From positions 1 through 41,481 of the forward strand of contig JAKIUD010000027.1 of NCBI GenBank assembly GCA_021647765.1: DNA of 41,481 nucleotides, given 5' to 3'. The stretch comes from Desulfuromusa sp. (GTDB taxonomy: Bacteria; Desulfobacterota; Desulfuromonadia; Desulfuromonadales; Geopsychrobacteraceae). A program made the position numbers and the translations under genes. Below are positions 7,875-16,166 of the stretch, piece after piece; position 1 is the stretch's first letter; every line of letters starts with the position of its first letter. The notes beneath the pieces were generated by a model. It was given only the letters and a program-made list of their open reading frames with translations, did no database searches and was not told where the DNA came from.

Positions 7875-8852
7875 ATGGAAAAAATTATAGAGATTAAAAA
7901 CCTTTCCGTTTCATTTGCCGTCAGAGGGGGATTGCTGCTGCGAAAGATTGGAACCGTTAAGGCTGTCGACGATGTTTCCTTTTCGATCAACAAAGGGGAG
8001 ATATTAGGGGTTGTTGGTGAATCCGGGTGCGGGAAATCGACCCTGGCACGGTTAATCCTCCGTCTGATTGAACCCACGCGGGGTAGCGTGACTTTTGCTG
8101 GAATTGATATTTTAAAATTGTCTAAAAAAGTTTTGCGCCAGCAACGGCGGCACATGCAGATGGTTTTTCAGGATCCTTACTCGGTTATGGATCCCCGCTA
8201 TACAATTTTCAGAAGTATTGCGGAACCTTTTCAAATTCAAAATATCAGGTTTACCACAGAAGAGAAACGCAAAAAGGTTGATGACCTTCTGGAACTGGTT
8301 GGCTTGAGTTCTGAACATGGTTTTTCCTACCCGCATGAGCTTTCAGGCGGACAAAAACAGCGTGCAGATATCGCGCGCATGCTGGCATTGACCCCTCAAT
8401 TTGTCATATTGGATGAGCCAACGGCGGCACTGGATGTTTCGGTGCAAGCGCAAATTATCAAATTACTTGAAGGATTAAGGGAACGTCTGGATTTGACCTT
8501 GCTGTTTATTTCACATGACCTGTCGCTGGTCAGTTATTTTTGTGACCGGGTTATCGTCATGTATCTGGGGAGAATTGTCGAAATCATATCCGCTGATCTG
8601 ATTGGAAAAAATCCACATCACCCTTATACTCAAGCGTTAATTGAGAGTATTTTTAAAGCGGTACCTGATGAAAAAAGTACCGCTGCCCCCCTTGAAGGAG
8701 AAGTCCCCAGCCCATTCAACTTACCCCGAGGTTGTGTGTTTGCATCACGCTGTCGGTATGCGCAACCCATCTGCCTGGAGAAATCTCCGAACCTGGAAGA
8801 ATCCGGAGACGGCGGTCAGGTCGCATGCTATTTCCCCCTGGATAGTAATTGA
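7875..8852 (+). CDS. Peptide ABC transporter ATP-binding protein, DppF/OppF type
   Basis: The 325-residue ATPase has Walker A GESGCGKS, Q-loop MVFQDPYSVMDPR, signature LSGGQKQR, Walker B FVILDEPTAALD and switch histidine ISHDLS, followed by the C-terminal CVFASRCRYAQPIC motif. The start at ATG 7875 lies four bases after the stop of the previous gene. ATG 7857 is in the same frame and would give six more residues with a small overlap. The frame remains open much further upstream (to 7551), but that part overlaps the well-conserved end of the DppD gene and is not real. It completes the five-gene importer. Confidence 0.93.
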   Translation: MEKIIEIKNLSVSFAVRGGLLLRKIGTVKAVDDVSFSINKGEILGVVGESGCGKSTLARLILRLIEPTRGSVTFAGIDILKLSKKVLRQQRRHMQMVFQDPYSVMDPRYTIFRSIAEPFQIQNIRFTTEEKRKKVDDLLELVGLSSEHGFSYPHELSGGQKQRADIARMLALTPQFVILDEPTAALDVSVQAQIIKLLEGLRERLDLTLLFISHDLSLVSYFCDRVIVMYLGRIVEIISADLIGKNPHHPYTQALIESIFKAVPDEKSTAAPLEGEVPSPFNLPRGCVFASRCRYAQPICLEKSPNLEESGDGGQVACYFPLDSN

Positions 8853-8873
8853 ATTGTTGATAATAGGTACTCA

Positions 8874-10487
8874 ATGAGCAATTTATTAATAACGAACGGC
8901 AGCATTATCGACGGTACCGGTAAACCCGCGTACCTCGCTGACATTGTGATTGAAAACGGCAAAATTGAGCGAATCGGTACGACATCAGGTGCGAATTTCG
9001 ATACCGTCATTGATGCTACCGGCATGATTGTATGTCCTGGATTCATAGATATCCACTCACACACCGATTTTACAATCGCAGTTAATCCGAAAGCCGAAAG
9101 TAAAATCAGACAAGGGGTCACGACAGAAATTGTTGGAAACTGCGGAATGAGTGCAGCACCCCTGACAAGCGCATTTATGTCACAACTGAAAGACCGTCTG
9201 ACCATTAATTCTGACTATGGCAAAGCTGAAGATATCGGGAACTGTTGGGAGACATTCGAAGAATATCTTGAATATCTGAATGATTTGCCACTGGGTATTA
9301 ATCTCATGCCATTGGTTGGCTTCGGTACTTTACGGACTGCAGTTATGGGACTGAAAAGCGGGTCGCCTAGTGCAGATGAAATGCGACAAATTGAGAACCT
9401 GCTGGAGAAGAGTCTTGAGGAAGGCGCCGCTGGCTTGTCGACTGGTCTTGAATATTTGCCGGATTCATTAAGTTATGCCGATGAATTAATCGCACTCTGC
9501 CGTGTCGTTAAACGGCAAAACAAGCTTTATGCCTCGCATATCAGGGGGGAAGCTCAAACCCTGTTTTCCGCTGTTGAAGAGGCTATTCGCTGTGGTGAAG
9601 AATCTGGCTGTAAAATTCAAATTTCGCACCTGAAGTTAGGTGGACAGTTCAACTGGGGGAAAACAGATCAGTTATTTGCTCTGTTGGACGGGGCAATTCC
9701 CAGGGGGGTGCGTTTGTCCTGGGATCAATACCCATACATCGCCTGGGGATCAGGTCTGGAGGACTATCTCCCGCGCTGGGTCAGACAGGACGGGTATAAA
9801 AAAACTATTCAAAATTTGACCGATCAAACGACCCGAAAGAAGATCAGACGGGAGATCGATTGCGCCATCAAAGCGGGGACTCACGCCTATAATATTGCTG
9901 CCTGGGAAAATATTCAGGTCATAAAGGTCAGATCGCCCGAATTCAAACCTTTTGAAGGGAAAAGAATAAGCGAGATTTCCGCAGCATTAAATGTTGATTC
10001 ACTCGAATGTGTTTTTGAGATGTTGATCAAAGAGCAGGGGGATTTACCAACACTGGTTTTCTGTATGGACGAAGCCGATATTGAAAGTATCATGAGGCAT
10101 CCGCAGACCATCATTGCCAGCGACGGCAGGGCGGTAGCCACGTATGGTGAACTGCACAAAGGGAGTCCACATCCTCGATATTATGGAGCCTTTCCCCGGG
10201 TTTTAGGGAAATATGTCCGAGAGGATAAGGTGTTACCCCTGGAGACGGCGATAAAGAAAATGACGTCAATGCCTGCCGGGGTCATGAATCTGCAGGACAG
10301 GGGTACGCTTGCTGTCGATATGGTTGCGGATATCACTGTTTTTGATCCAGAAACGATCTGCGATCTCGCCACCTATGAAAATCCTCATCAATATTCACAG
10401 GGCATTGATAAAGTAATAATCTCTGGCGCAGTCGTTATTGATCAGGGGAAGCATACCGGAAGAATGATGGGACAAATTATAAAATGA
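8874..10487 (+). CDS. N-acyl-D-amino-acid deacylase (D-aminoacylase, amidohydrolase superfamily)
   Basis: The 537-residue product has the length and motifs of D-aminoacylases, which hydrolyse N-acyl-D-amino acids to a carboxylate and the free D-amino acid in the cytoplasm. PGFIDIHSHTDF (His61, His63) provides the first metal ligands, and GNCGMSAAP (Cys90) holds the family's conserved metal-bridging cysteine. ASHIRGEA and IQISHLK carry the later His ligands, and IIASDGRA the catalytic Asp. Residues about 1-55 and 480-537 form the small beta-domain. The family includes enzymes specific for neutral, aspartyl or glutamyl substrates; specificity cannot be read from sequence alone. It lies 21 bp after the importer ATPase gene and overlaps the racemase gene by ATGA, so it is part of the same operon. 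Confidence 0.88.
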   Translation: MSNLLITNGSIIDGTGKPAYLADIVIENGKIERIGTTSGANFDTVIDATGMIVCPGFIDIHSHTDFTIAVNPKAESKIRQGVTTEIVGNCGMSAAPLTSAFMSQLKDRLTINSDYGKAEDIGNCWETFEEYLEYLNDLPLGINLMPLVGFGTLRTAVMGLKSGSPSADEMRQIENLLEKSLEEGAAGLSTGLEYLPDSLSYADELIALCRVVKRQNKLYASHIRGEAQTLFSAVEEAIRCGEESGCKIQISHLKLGGQFNWGKTDQLFALLDGAIPRGVRLSWDQYPYIAWGSGLEDYLPRWVRQDGYKKTIQNLTDQTTRKKIRREIDCAIKAGTHAYNIAAWENIQVIKVRSPEFKPFEGKRISEISAALNVDSLECVFEMLIKEQGDLPTLVFCMDEADIESIMRHPQTIIASDGRAVATYGELHKGSPHPRYYGAFPRVLGKYVREDKVLPLETAIKKMTSMPAGVMNLQDRGTLAVDMVADITVFDPETICDLATYENPHQYSQGIDKVIISGAVVIDQGKHTGRMMGQIIK

Positions 10488-11551
10488 GAAAAAATCCGCG
10501 GCTAGAAATCAACCTGCGCAAATTGCAACAAAACGTAGCAACAGTTTTTAACCTGTGTGCTGCCAAAGGAGTTGAAGTTGTCGGGGTAACAAAAGGGTTT
10601 GCAGCACTGCCTGAAATCGCCCAGGTTATGGTTGACGGAGGCATTAAAATCCTCGGCGACTCACGGTTGGAAAATATTCTTACTTTAAGGGACGCTGGCA
10701 TCAAAGCAAAGATGATGCTTCTCCGAATCCCCATGTTGCATGAAGTCGATCTTGTCGTGAAATTGGCTGATTGTAGTTTGAATTCTGAATTAGTCGTCAT
10801 AAAAGGCCTTTCAACTTCGGCCATTAAACAAAAAAAAATCCATAATATCATATTGATGGTTGATCTGGGTGATTTACGGGAAGGTGTTCTACCGGAGGAT
10901 GTTTTTAGTCTGGTTAAGGAGATTCGTCATTTAACCGGGGTTAGATTAAAGGGGTTGGGAGTTAATTTTAATTGTATCAGCGGAGTTGATCCAACTCCTG
11001 AAAAATTGCTGCAATTGGTCTCTCTAGCTACAAAAATAGAAAGAAATCTTGGGGTAAAGCTAGAAATACTCTCAGGAGGTAACACCAGTTCTCTGGCTTT
11101 AGTCATAAACGACACACTCCCAGAACAAATCAATCAATTAAGAATCGGTGAAGGAATCCTTTTAGGACATACGGATATTTTCACTGAGATCAAAGGAGCT
11201 TTTCAGGATTCGATTACGTTATTTGCCGAAATTATAGAATTAAAACAAAAAGAATCAACCCCCTCAGGTTCAATCTCCAGAGATTCCTTTGGACAAATCC
11301 CGAAGATTAAAGCTAAGGGAGTCAGAACCAGAGCTATTCTTGCGATCGGAAAACAAGACATATATCCTGACAATCTGGTTCCCCTTGACCAAGATATAAC
11401 AATTGTCGCTGCCAGTAGTGACCATTTGGTTGTTGATGTTACCGAATCAAAAACTTCATTCAAGGTTGGTGATGAAATTCAATTTATCCTAACCTACCCT
11501 GGGATTCTCTCTGCGATTACTTCCAAATATGTGAAGGTCTACACGGATTAA
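10484..11551 (+). CDS. Alanine/ornithine racemase-type PLP enzyme (ornithine racemase-like)
   Basis: The 355-residue product is a fold-type III PLP enzyme of the alanine-racemase N-domain family. Lys37 in VVGVTKGF is the expected PLP-binding lysine. Other blocks are MVDLGDLREG, GLGVNFNCISGV, ILSGGNTSSL and QLRIGEGILLG, the last two binding the PLP phosphate. The overall pattern fits the Orr/YhfX-like branch rather than classical Alr: the sequence is a single chain that starts directly at the barrel, and the region after residue 260 is a short beta domain. In known members Orr interconverts L- and D-ornithine. The neighbouring ornithine aminotransferase supports this specificity, but D-Ala, D-Lys or another D-amino acid cannot be excluded. 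The ATGA overlap with the deacylase gene implies coupled expression. Confidence 0.82.
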   Translation: MRKNPRLEINLRKLQQNVATVFNLCAAKGVEVVGVTKGFAALPEIAQVMVDGGIKILGDSRLENILTLRDAGIKAKMMLLRIPMLHEVDLVVKLADCSLNSELVVIKGLSTSAIKQKKIHNIILMVDLGDLREGVLPEDVFSLVKEIRHLTGVRLKGLGVNFNCISGVDPTPEKLLQLVSLATKIERNLGVKLEILSGGNTSSLALVINDTLPEQINQLRIGEGILLGHTDIFTEIKGAFQDSITLFAEIIELKQKESTPSGSISRDSFGQIPKIKAKGVRTRAILAIGKQDIYPDNLVPLDQDITIVAASSDHLVVDVTESKTSFKVGDEIQFILTYPGILSAITSKYVKVYTD

Positions 11552-11695
11552 AGTTTTAGAAGAAGGTCTCTCTGCCTGACCATGTTTTTAGCTCTTTAAC
11601 CGGGGATTTTGCTACAGTTTGAAGCATCGAAGGTAAAAGAGCCTTGCACAGAGTCATTTAATATGAGAATTGATACTGAAAAGGAGATTATGGTG

Positions 11696-12898
11696 ATGAT
11701 GTCAGAAAGTTATAACAGCATAGAAGAGAAGTTTGGAGCGAAAAATTACAAGCCTCTGGATGTCGTATTGAACCGTGGTCAAGGCATCTGGGTCTGGGAT
11801 GTTGATGGTAACAAATATATGGACTGCTTGTCCGCTTATTCTGCAGTGAATCAGGGGCATTGTCACCCTAAAATTAAACAGGCTTTGATCGAGCAAGCAG
11901 ACAAGCTCACCTTAACCTCAAGAGCATTCAGAAACGACCAGCTTGCCCCATTCTACAAAGAACTGTGTGAGCTTACAAATTCCCACAAAGTTCTGCCCAT
12001 GAATAGTGGCGTTGAGGCCGTTGAAACGGCAATTAAGTGTGCACGAAAGTGGGGATATGAGACCAAGGGCGTTGAACACAACAAAGCTGAAATCATCGTC
12101 TGTGAAAACAACTTCCACGGCAGAACTCTGGCAGTTGTCGGGTTCAGTACTGATGATAATGCTCGTAACAACTTCGGGCCATTCGCTCCCGGTTTCAAAA
12201 TAATCCCTTTCGGCGATGCTGGGGCTCTGGAAGAGGCTATTACTCCCAATAGCGTTGCATTTTTGGTGGAGCCTATTCAGGGAGAGGCTGGTGTTATCAT
12301 TCCACCAGCAGGCTATCTGAAAGAGGCTCAGAAAATTTGTAAAAAACACAATGTGATTTTTATTCTGGATGAAATTCAGACGGGTCTAGGAAGAACAGGA
12401 AAGCTCCTCGCCGAAGAGCACGAAGGCATTGTCCCGGATCTGACCCTGATAGGCAAAGCTCTCTCCGGTGGATTTTACCCTGTTTCCGCAGTCCTTTCCA
12501 ATGACGAAGTGTTGGATGTATTGCAGCCAGGGCAACACGGGAGCACCTTTGGTGGAAATCCTCTTGCATGTGCTGTTGCCAGAGCAGCGCTGAAGGTTCT
12601 TGTTGAAGAAAATATGATCGAAAACGCAGCGACAATGGGTGATTATTTCCTTGCTGAACTGAAGAAAATCAAGAATCCGGGAATTAAAGAAGTTCGAGGA
12701 AGAGGCCTTATGATTGCCTTAGAGCTTTTTCAAGGAACTGAAGGCGGCGCCAGAGCGATCTGTGAGAAACTCATGACGATGGGTCTCCTTTGCAAGGAAA
12801 CTCATACAGACACAATCCGTTTCGCCCCGCCTCTCGTCATCAAAAAAGAGGATGTCGACTGGGCTGTAGAAAGAATTAGCAAAGCTCTGCCGGGGTAA
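11696..12898 (+). CDS. rocD: Ornithine--oxo-acid aminotransferase (ornithine delta-aminotransferase)
   Basis: The 400-residue class III aminotransferase converts L-ornithine and 2-oxoglutarate to glutamate-5-semialdehyde and glutamate. Signature features are DVDGNKYMDCLSAYSAVNQGH near residue 36, LTLTSRAF near 72, LDEIQTGLGRTGK (Asp225) and the PLP lysine in LIGKALSGGFYP (Lys254). The YSAVNQGHCHP and TSRAF blocks separate it from acetylornithine and 4-aminobutyrate transaminases. ATG 11696 lies nine bases after AAGGAG; ATGs at 11690 and 11699 are close alternatives and the frame is open to 11609. It follows the racemase after about 145 bp, so it may have its own promoter. No P5C dehydrogenase or proline gene is seen nearby. 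Confidence 0.9.
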   Translation: MMSESYNSIEEKFGAKNYKPLDVVLNRGQGIWVWDVDGNKYMDCLSAYSAVNQGHCHPKIKQALIEQADKLTLTSRAFRNDQLAPFYKELCELTNSHKVLPMNSGVEAVETAIKCARKWGYETKGVEHNKAEIIVCENNFHGRTLAVVGFSTDDNARNNFGPFAPGFKIIPFGDAGALEEAITPNSVAFLVEPIQGEAGVIIPPAGYLKEAQKICKKHNVIFILDEIQTGLGRTGKLLAEEHEGIVPDLTLIGKALSGGFYPVSAVLSNDEVLDVLQPGQHGSTFGGNPLACAVARAALKVLVEENMIENAATMGDYFLAELKKIKNPGIKEVRGRGLMIALELFQGTEGGARAICEKLMTMGLLCKETHTDTIRFAPPLVIKKEDVDWAVERISKALPG

Positions 12899-13342
12899 AA
12901 TATTCTGAAGTGGAGGGAATGATGCCTGTCACTCCCCATCTGTAACAGGAGTTTACCCATTTTTTACTTTCTAAAAGGGGACTCCTGTGTTTTGATCCTC
13001 CGATCCCGTGTGACGCAGCCGGAAATGGAGAATGGCGTTGCGATCAGGGCGGCAAATGTTTGAGGCGTTAGCCAAGTTTTTGCCGATCCGCATAAACCAT
13101 TCTCCGTTTTCGGGAACACGGGGGATGGATATCTCTCCTGAATAGTTGAAACAGTTCCAGCTGCAGATGGAGCTGCTGAAAAAGCAAATGGAGGTGAAAT
13201 AGGCGCTAGCCGCAGGAGTCGCCAGCCCGGTTCTTGCTATTTTCTTACTATTTTTTTCTTGCAAGTTTCCACTACTTTAAGGTACTAAGTCTGTCTGTGT
13301 AACACCTGTGGGGTTATTTCCCGCAGGGACTTAGAATATTAA
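12899..13342. other. Gene-free stretch between rocD and tRNA-Glu with unrecognised remnant
   Basis: No gene is recognised. ACAGGAGT (12945-12952) pairs with ACTCCTGT (12981-12988) around a long loop, a weak candidate for the rocD transcript end. On the minus strand 12971-13120 reads as a compositionally ordinary peptide (GEWFMRIGKNLANASN... RLRHTGSEDQNTGVPF), which may be the tail of a decayed gene that I cannot name. On the plus strand near 13130-13200 a short Gln/Leu/Met-rich helix-like peptide is interrupted by stops. Both are probably debris. Confidence 0.35.
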
Positions 13343-13420
13343 GTCCCTATCGTCTAGCCTGGCCCAGGACACCGCCCTTTCACGGCGGCGACGGGGGTTC
13401 GAATCCCCCTGGGGACGCCA
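13343..13420 (+). tRNA. tRNA-Glu (anticodon TTC)
   Basis: The 78-nt sequence folds as a standard cloverleaf. The acceptor stem is GTCCCTA with TGGGGAC, the anticodon stem is CCGCC with GGCGG around loop CTTTCAC (anticodon TTC at 13379-13381), and the T arm is GGGGG-TTCGAAT-CCCCC. The CCA end is encoded. A strong terminator follows at once. An unusual palindrome just upstream includes the 5' end of the tRNA (AGGGACTTA at 13325 with TAAGTCCCT at 13340). Confidence 0.97.
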
Positions 13421-13429
13421 AATAAGGAG

Positions 13430-13464
13430 AGCCTCTCTACTGAAAAAGTAGAGGGGCTTTTTTT
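13430..13464 (+). terminator. Rho-independent terminator after tRNA-Glu
   Basis: AGCCTCTCTAC and GTAGAGGGGCT form an 11-bp stem (one G-T pair) with a 7-nt loop, followed by TTTTTTT. It ends the tRNA transcript. Confidence 0.9.
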
Positions 13465-13565
13465 CTTGTTTCAACGTGCTGGTAAAAACTATGGATTTTA
13501 GTTCAAGACTTTTAGTCCTGTTTCGAGCCTATACACTTTCAGTGCATAGTTGTTCAGTTGTTCAT

Positions 13566-13685
13566 TATCGCGATTCGGAGGGGAGCCTACGCAGAAGCCC
13601 ACACGCTGTGGGTGATGAAGGAGGAGAATCTCCCTGGGGATGCCATAAGAAATAGCCCTGCCGATCTTTTTCAGCAGAGCTATTT
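13566..13685 (+). mobile_element. Possible IS200/IS605-type or tRNA-like end remnant
   Basis: AGAAGCCCACACGCTGTGGGTGATGAAGGAG, read in pieces, contains a CCCAC-ACGCT-GTGGG hairpin (about 13598-13612) of the kind found at the right end of IS200/IS605 elements. The end CTGGGGATGCCATAAG (13634-13650) also repeats the 3' end of the nearby tRNA-Glu (CTGGGGACGCCAAATAAG). A second imperfect hairpin (AAATAGCCCTGC with GCAGAGCTATTT, 13650-13685) follows in the position a terminator would have after a tRNA. Either a decayed tRNA copy or an IS end would explain parts of this; neither is certain. Confidence 0.3.
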
Positions 13686-13711
13686 GTCATTTTATGTGTG
13701 ATATCCATTGT

Positions 13712-14521
13712 TTAGTTTGGCTTATAATTTGGGCCAACGACTAGCAGTGGGTTAGGTAACTGTGACTGAATCATTTCCATGCTGCTACCGAACAGGGCTT
13801 TTATTGAACCATGACCATAAGCTCCCAAGATGACCAGAGTATCATGGGGTATTTGGTACAAATGCTTTTGTAAAGAGCTGCCGGGGAAGATCTGCCAGTC
13901 AAATTTGTTGATCTGCTCAATGAGCCCCTGGGTAACAAGCATTTTTTCGAGATTATTGCGATTACCGATACTGATGATTTGCAGTGGGATTTTACTTCTC
14001 TGGTGAATATCAATTGCTAATTGTAACGCATTTGCTGCACTCTGTGATCCTCCATAAAGGGCGACCAAGCTATTCCATGGTTTAAAGGCGGCTCCGGGGA
14101 TCAATATCGGGAATGGCGAAATCTGGAGGATTCTTCTGACTTTTTGACCAATATGCCCCAGACCAATTCGGGCGGTTACATCACTCATGGAGCGAGGGCA
14201 GGCCATTATTGATAGCTGAGGTGACAGGTCTGGAAGTCCAGTTGCGGTGTAACTTTTGGGAGAGATAAACTGATACTTTACCGGTGCTCCTAAGGAGATA
14301 GTTTGTTCCGCATGCATCTGTGCGGTTGTTGGGTCAATAAGATAAGATTTATCGAGATCAACCTGGACAACATCACCACCGAAATATAAGAGAAATTTTC
14401 CATCTTCAGGGATGAAAATATCAAGTGGTAATTGCAGCAGATGACAACTATAGACAGATTGTAAAAGTGTTTCCCGCCCGAATGGGGTGTTTCTGAAAAC
14501 ATGGAGTAGTGGTTGATTCAT
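13712..14521 (-). CDS. Universal stress protein (UspA family) with divergent N-terminal half
   Basis: The 269-residue product has a UspA-like C-terminal domain from about residue 150. It begins with a beta strand and helix (NSLVALYGGSQSAANALQLAID) and ends with LVILGAYGHGSIKALFGSSMEMIQSQLPNPLLVVG. This keeps the G-x2-G-x9-G-S spacing of the ATP-binding motif. The first 140 residues appear to be a second, degenerate Usp-like domain without that motif, as in tandem Usp proteins. The start at 14521 is supported by AAAAGGAG eight bases upstream. An in-frame ATG 45 codons further upstream is poorly placed. It is transcribed alone, divergent from rnhA. Its role (stress survival, nucleotide binding) is known only at family level. 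Confidence 0.75.
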   Translation of the reverse strand: MNQPLLHVFRNTPFGRETLLQSVYSCHLLQLPLDIFIPEDGKFLLYFGGDVVQVDLDKSYLIDPTTAQMHAEQTISLGAPVKYQFISPKSYTATGLPDLSPQLSIMACPRSMSDVTARIGLGHIGQKVRRILQISPFPILIPGAAFKPWNSLVALYGGSQSAANALQLAIDIHQRSKIPLQIISIGNRNNLEKMLVTQGLIEQINKFDWQIFPGSSLQKHLYQIPHDTLVILGAYGHGSIKALFGSSMEMIQSQLPNPLLVVGPNYKPN

Positions 14522-14740
14522 CAGTGTGGCTCCTTTTTCTGTCTGAGTTTTTGCTAATGATTGGGTGAACTGTGGTTGACAGAATGACATTTTGATTGAT
14601 TCTGGATTGTAATACGCCCGAACAATAAAAAAATCAATCGGCAAAAACAGAAACAATAAAGGTTCGATAGTATCCGTTTGCGCTATTTTTGTTTCAGCTA
14701 GCTGATTATGCTATCGTGTCAGACGACGAAGGGAAATTGC

Positions 14741-15196
14741 ATGTCTCAACAACAAGGACGCATTGAAATTTTTTCTGATGGAGCCTGCTCCGGTAACCCC
14801 GGACCTGGTGGCTATGGCACCATTTTGCGGTATGGAAAATACGAGAAAGAACTGTCTGGATATGCGGAAGAAACAACCAATAACCGGATGGAGATGCTTG
14901 GTGCGATTGCCGGTCTTGAGGCTTTGAAACATCCCTGTCAGGTCTGTTTGACGACCGATTCCCAGTATCTGGTTAAAGGGATGACAGAATGGATCGAGAA
15001 CTGGCAGAGGAAGGGGTGGAAAAATTCAAAAAAAGTGGAAGTCGCCAACCGTGATCTTTGGGAACGGCTGCTGGAGCTTGTCGAAATTCATCAGGTTGAA
15101 TGGGTCTGGGTGAAGGGACATGCAGGACATGCAGAAAATGAACGTTGTGACGAACTGGCTCGTTTGGAAATTATCAAGGCTTCTGATATCAAGTGA
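14741..15196 (+). CDS. rnhA: Ribonuclease HI
   Basis: The 151-residue enzyme cleaves the RNA strand of RNA-DNA hybrids. The four acidic catalytic residues are in place: FSDGACSGNPGPGG (Asp13), NRMEMLGA (Glu in the second motif), TTDSQY (Asp) and NERCDELA (Asp). The flexible-loop histidine is in VKGHAGHAENE, and the basic-protrusion region NWQRKGWKNSKKVEVANRDLW is also present. ATG 14741 is chosen because the conserved domain begins directly after it; an upstream in-frame start at 14708 would add 11 unconserved residues. The CoA-binding gene follows 26 bp downstream. Confidence 0.96.
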   Translation: MSQQQGRIEIFSDGACSGNPGPGGYGTILRYGKYEKELSGYAEETTNNRMEMLGAIAGLEALKHPCQVCLTTDSQYLVKGMTEWIENWQRKGWKNSKKVEVANRDLWERLLELVEIHQVEWVWVKGHAGHAENERCDELARLEIIKASDIK

Positions 15197-15222
15197 GTGT
15201 CCTTTCAATTAAGGAAAGAACG

Positions 15223-15627
15223 ATGACAATTGAACAACAGATCAAACAATTTTTTGCTTCACCTGTTTTCGGCGTGGTTGGAGCATCGGCCAACCGTGAT
15301 AAATATGGCAATAAGGTCTTACGTTGTTATCAACAGAATGACCTCCAGGTTCTTCCGATCCATCCTGAAGAAACTCAGATTGAAGGTTTGGATTGTGTCC
15401 CTTCAGTTGCTGATCTTCCTGAAGAGGTACAAAGTATCTCAATAATTACACCGCCAAAAATAACCGAAAAAGTGGTTGAACAGGCTGCCGCTCATGGAAT
15501 TAAGAATATCTGGATGCAGGTGGGTTCTGAAAGTCCGGCAGCAGTGCAATATTGTGAAGAGCAAGGCTTGAATGTGATAGCAGATGGCAGTTGTGTTCTG
15601 GTTGTGCTGGGATATCACGAGCACTAG
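15223..15627 (+). CDS. CoA-binding domain protein (YccU/ YmoB-like)
   Basis: The 134-residue protein is a single Rossmann-like CoA-binding domain: FGVVGASANRDKYGNKVLRCY is the glycine-rich nucleotide loop, and PPKITEKVVEQAAAHGIKNIWMQVGSES and a final NVIADGSCVLVV segment follow, as in YccU/YneT-like proteins. Function is unknown beyond probable CoA or nucleotide binding. AAGGAAAG precedes ATG 15223. A GTG at 15193, inside the end of rnhA, is an in-frame alternative. Confidence 0.85.
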   Translation: MTIEQQIKQFFASPVFGVVGASANRDKYGNKVLRCYQQNDLQVLPIHPEETQIEGLDCVPSVADLPEEVQSISIITPPKITEKVVEQAAAHGIKNIWMQVGSESPAAVQYCEEQGLNVIADGSCVLVVLGYHEH

Positions 15628-15701
15628 GAGTCTGCTGCTTGACTCAGTTTTTAATCAGGTGTAATGATTGCCGACTGTTGATACATGTTTAATAGGTTGT
15701 C

Positions 15702-16052
15702 GTGAGTTTTAAAATGTTCAAGAATGTTGCATTGACTTATTTATTCCGGCAAGTTTTCAGGATGTTTGTCGTGGGTGCTCTGCTGGCAGTTCAACTGCAG
15801 GCACTTCCCCTCTCTTCTGACTATCCTGTTGTTTCGGAAATTACTCATCTTGGGACTCAATCACTCCCTCTTGAATGCTTTGTTTCTGTCGTGGATGTTG
15901 AAGATTGCCACGATTCTCTTCTGTTCATTGAACCAAGTCTTCCTCGGCTTAATCCCACTGGTTTGCCATTGCTACAATTCTCCACTTGGCTCCTTTCTTC
16001 TACTGCAGGTGTTATGTTCACCCATTTTGCACGACCCCCACCAGTCTCCTAG
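15702..16052 (+). CDS. Small hypothetical protein, doubtful
   Basis: A 116-codon frame with a weak GTG start (ATG 15714 is the alternative) and no clear ribosome binding site. Residues about 10-35 are hydrophobic and could be a signal peptide or membrane anchor. The rest is Leu/Ser/Pro-rich and ends in FARPPPVS. No family is recognised. It lies between the CoA-binding gene and the moxR operon in the same direction. It could be a genuine lineage-specific exported protein or a chance frame. Confidence 0.35.
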   Translation: MSFKMFKNVALTYLFRQVFRMFVVGALLAVQLQALPLSSDYPVVSEITHLGTQSLPLECFVSVVDVEDCHDSLLFIEPSLPRLNPTGLPLLQFSTWLLSSTAGVMFTHFARPPPVS

Positions 16053-16166
16053 TTCAATAGGTATTGATCTATCGATTACAGTTTGACAAATTGTAGAAAA
16101 AATGCGTTTTGACAGGATTGACGTGCTTCTCTGTTTTTGAAATCTCTCTGACCCAAGGATTTTCTC

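Noticed and set aside
16081..16166. TTGACA boxes at 16083 and 16109 as a moxR promoter
   Set aside because: Neither has a recognisable -10 box at the right distance, so I did not call a promoter.
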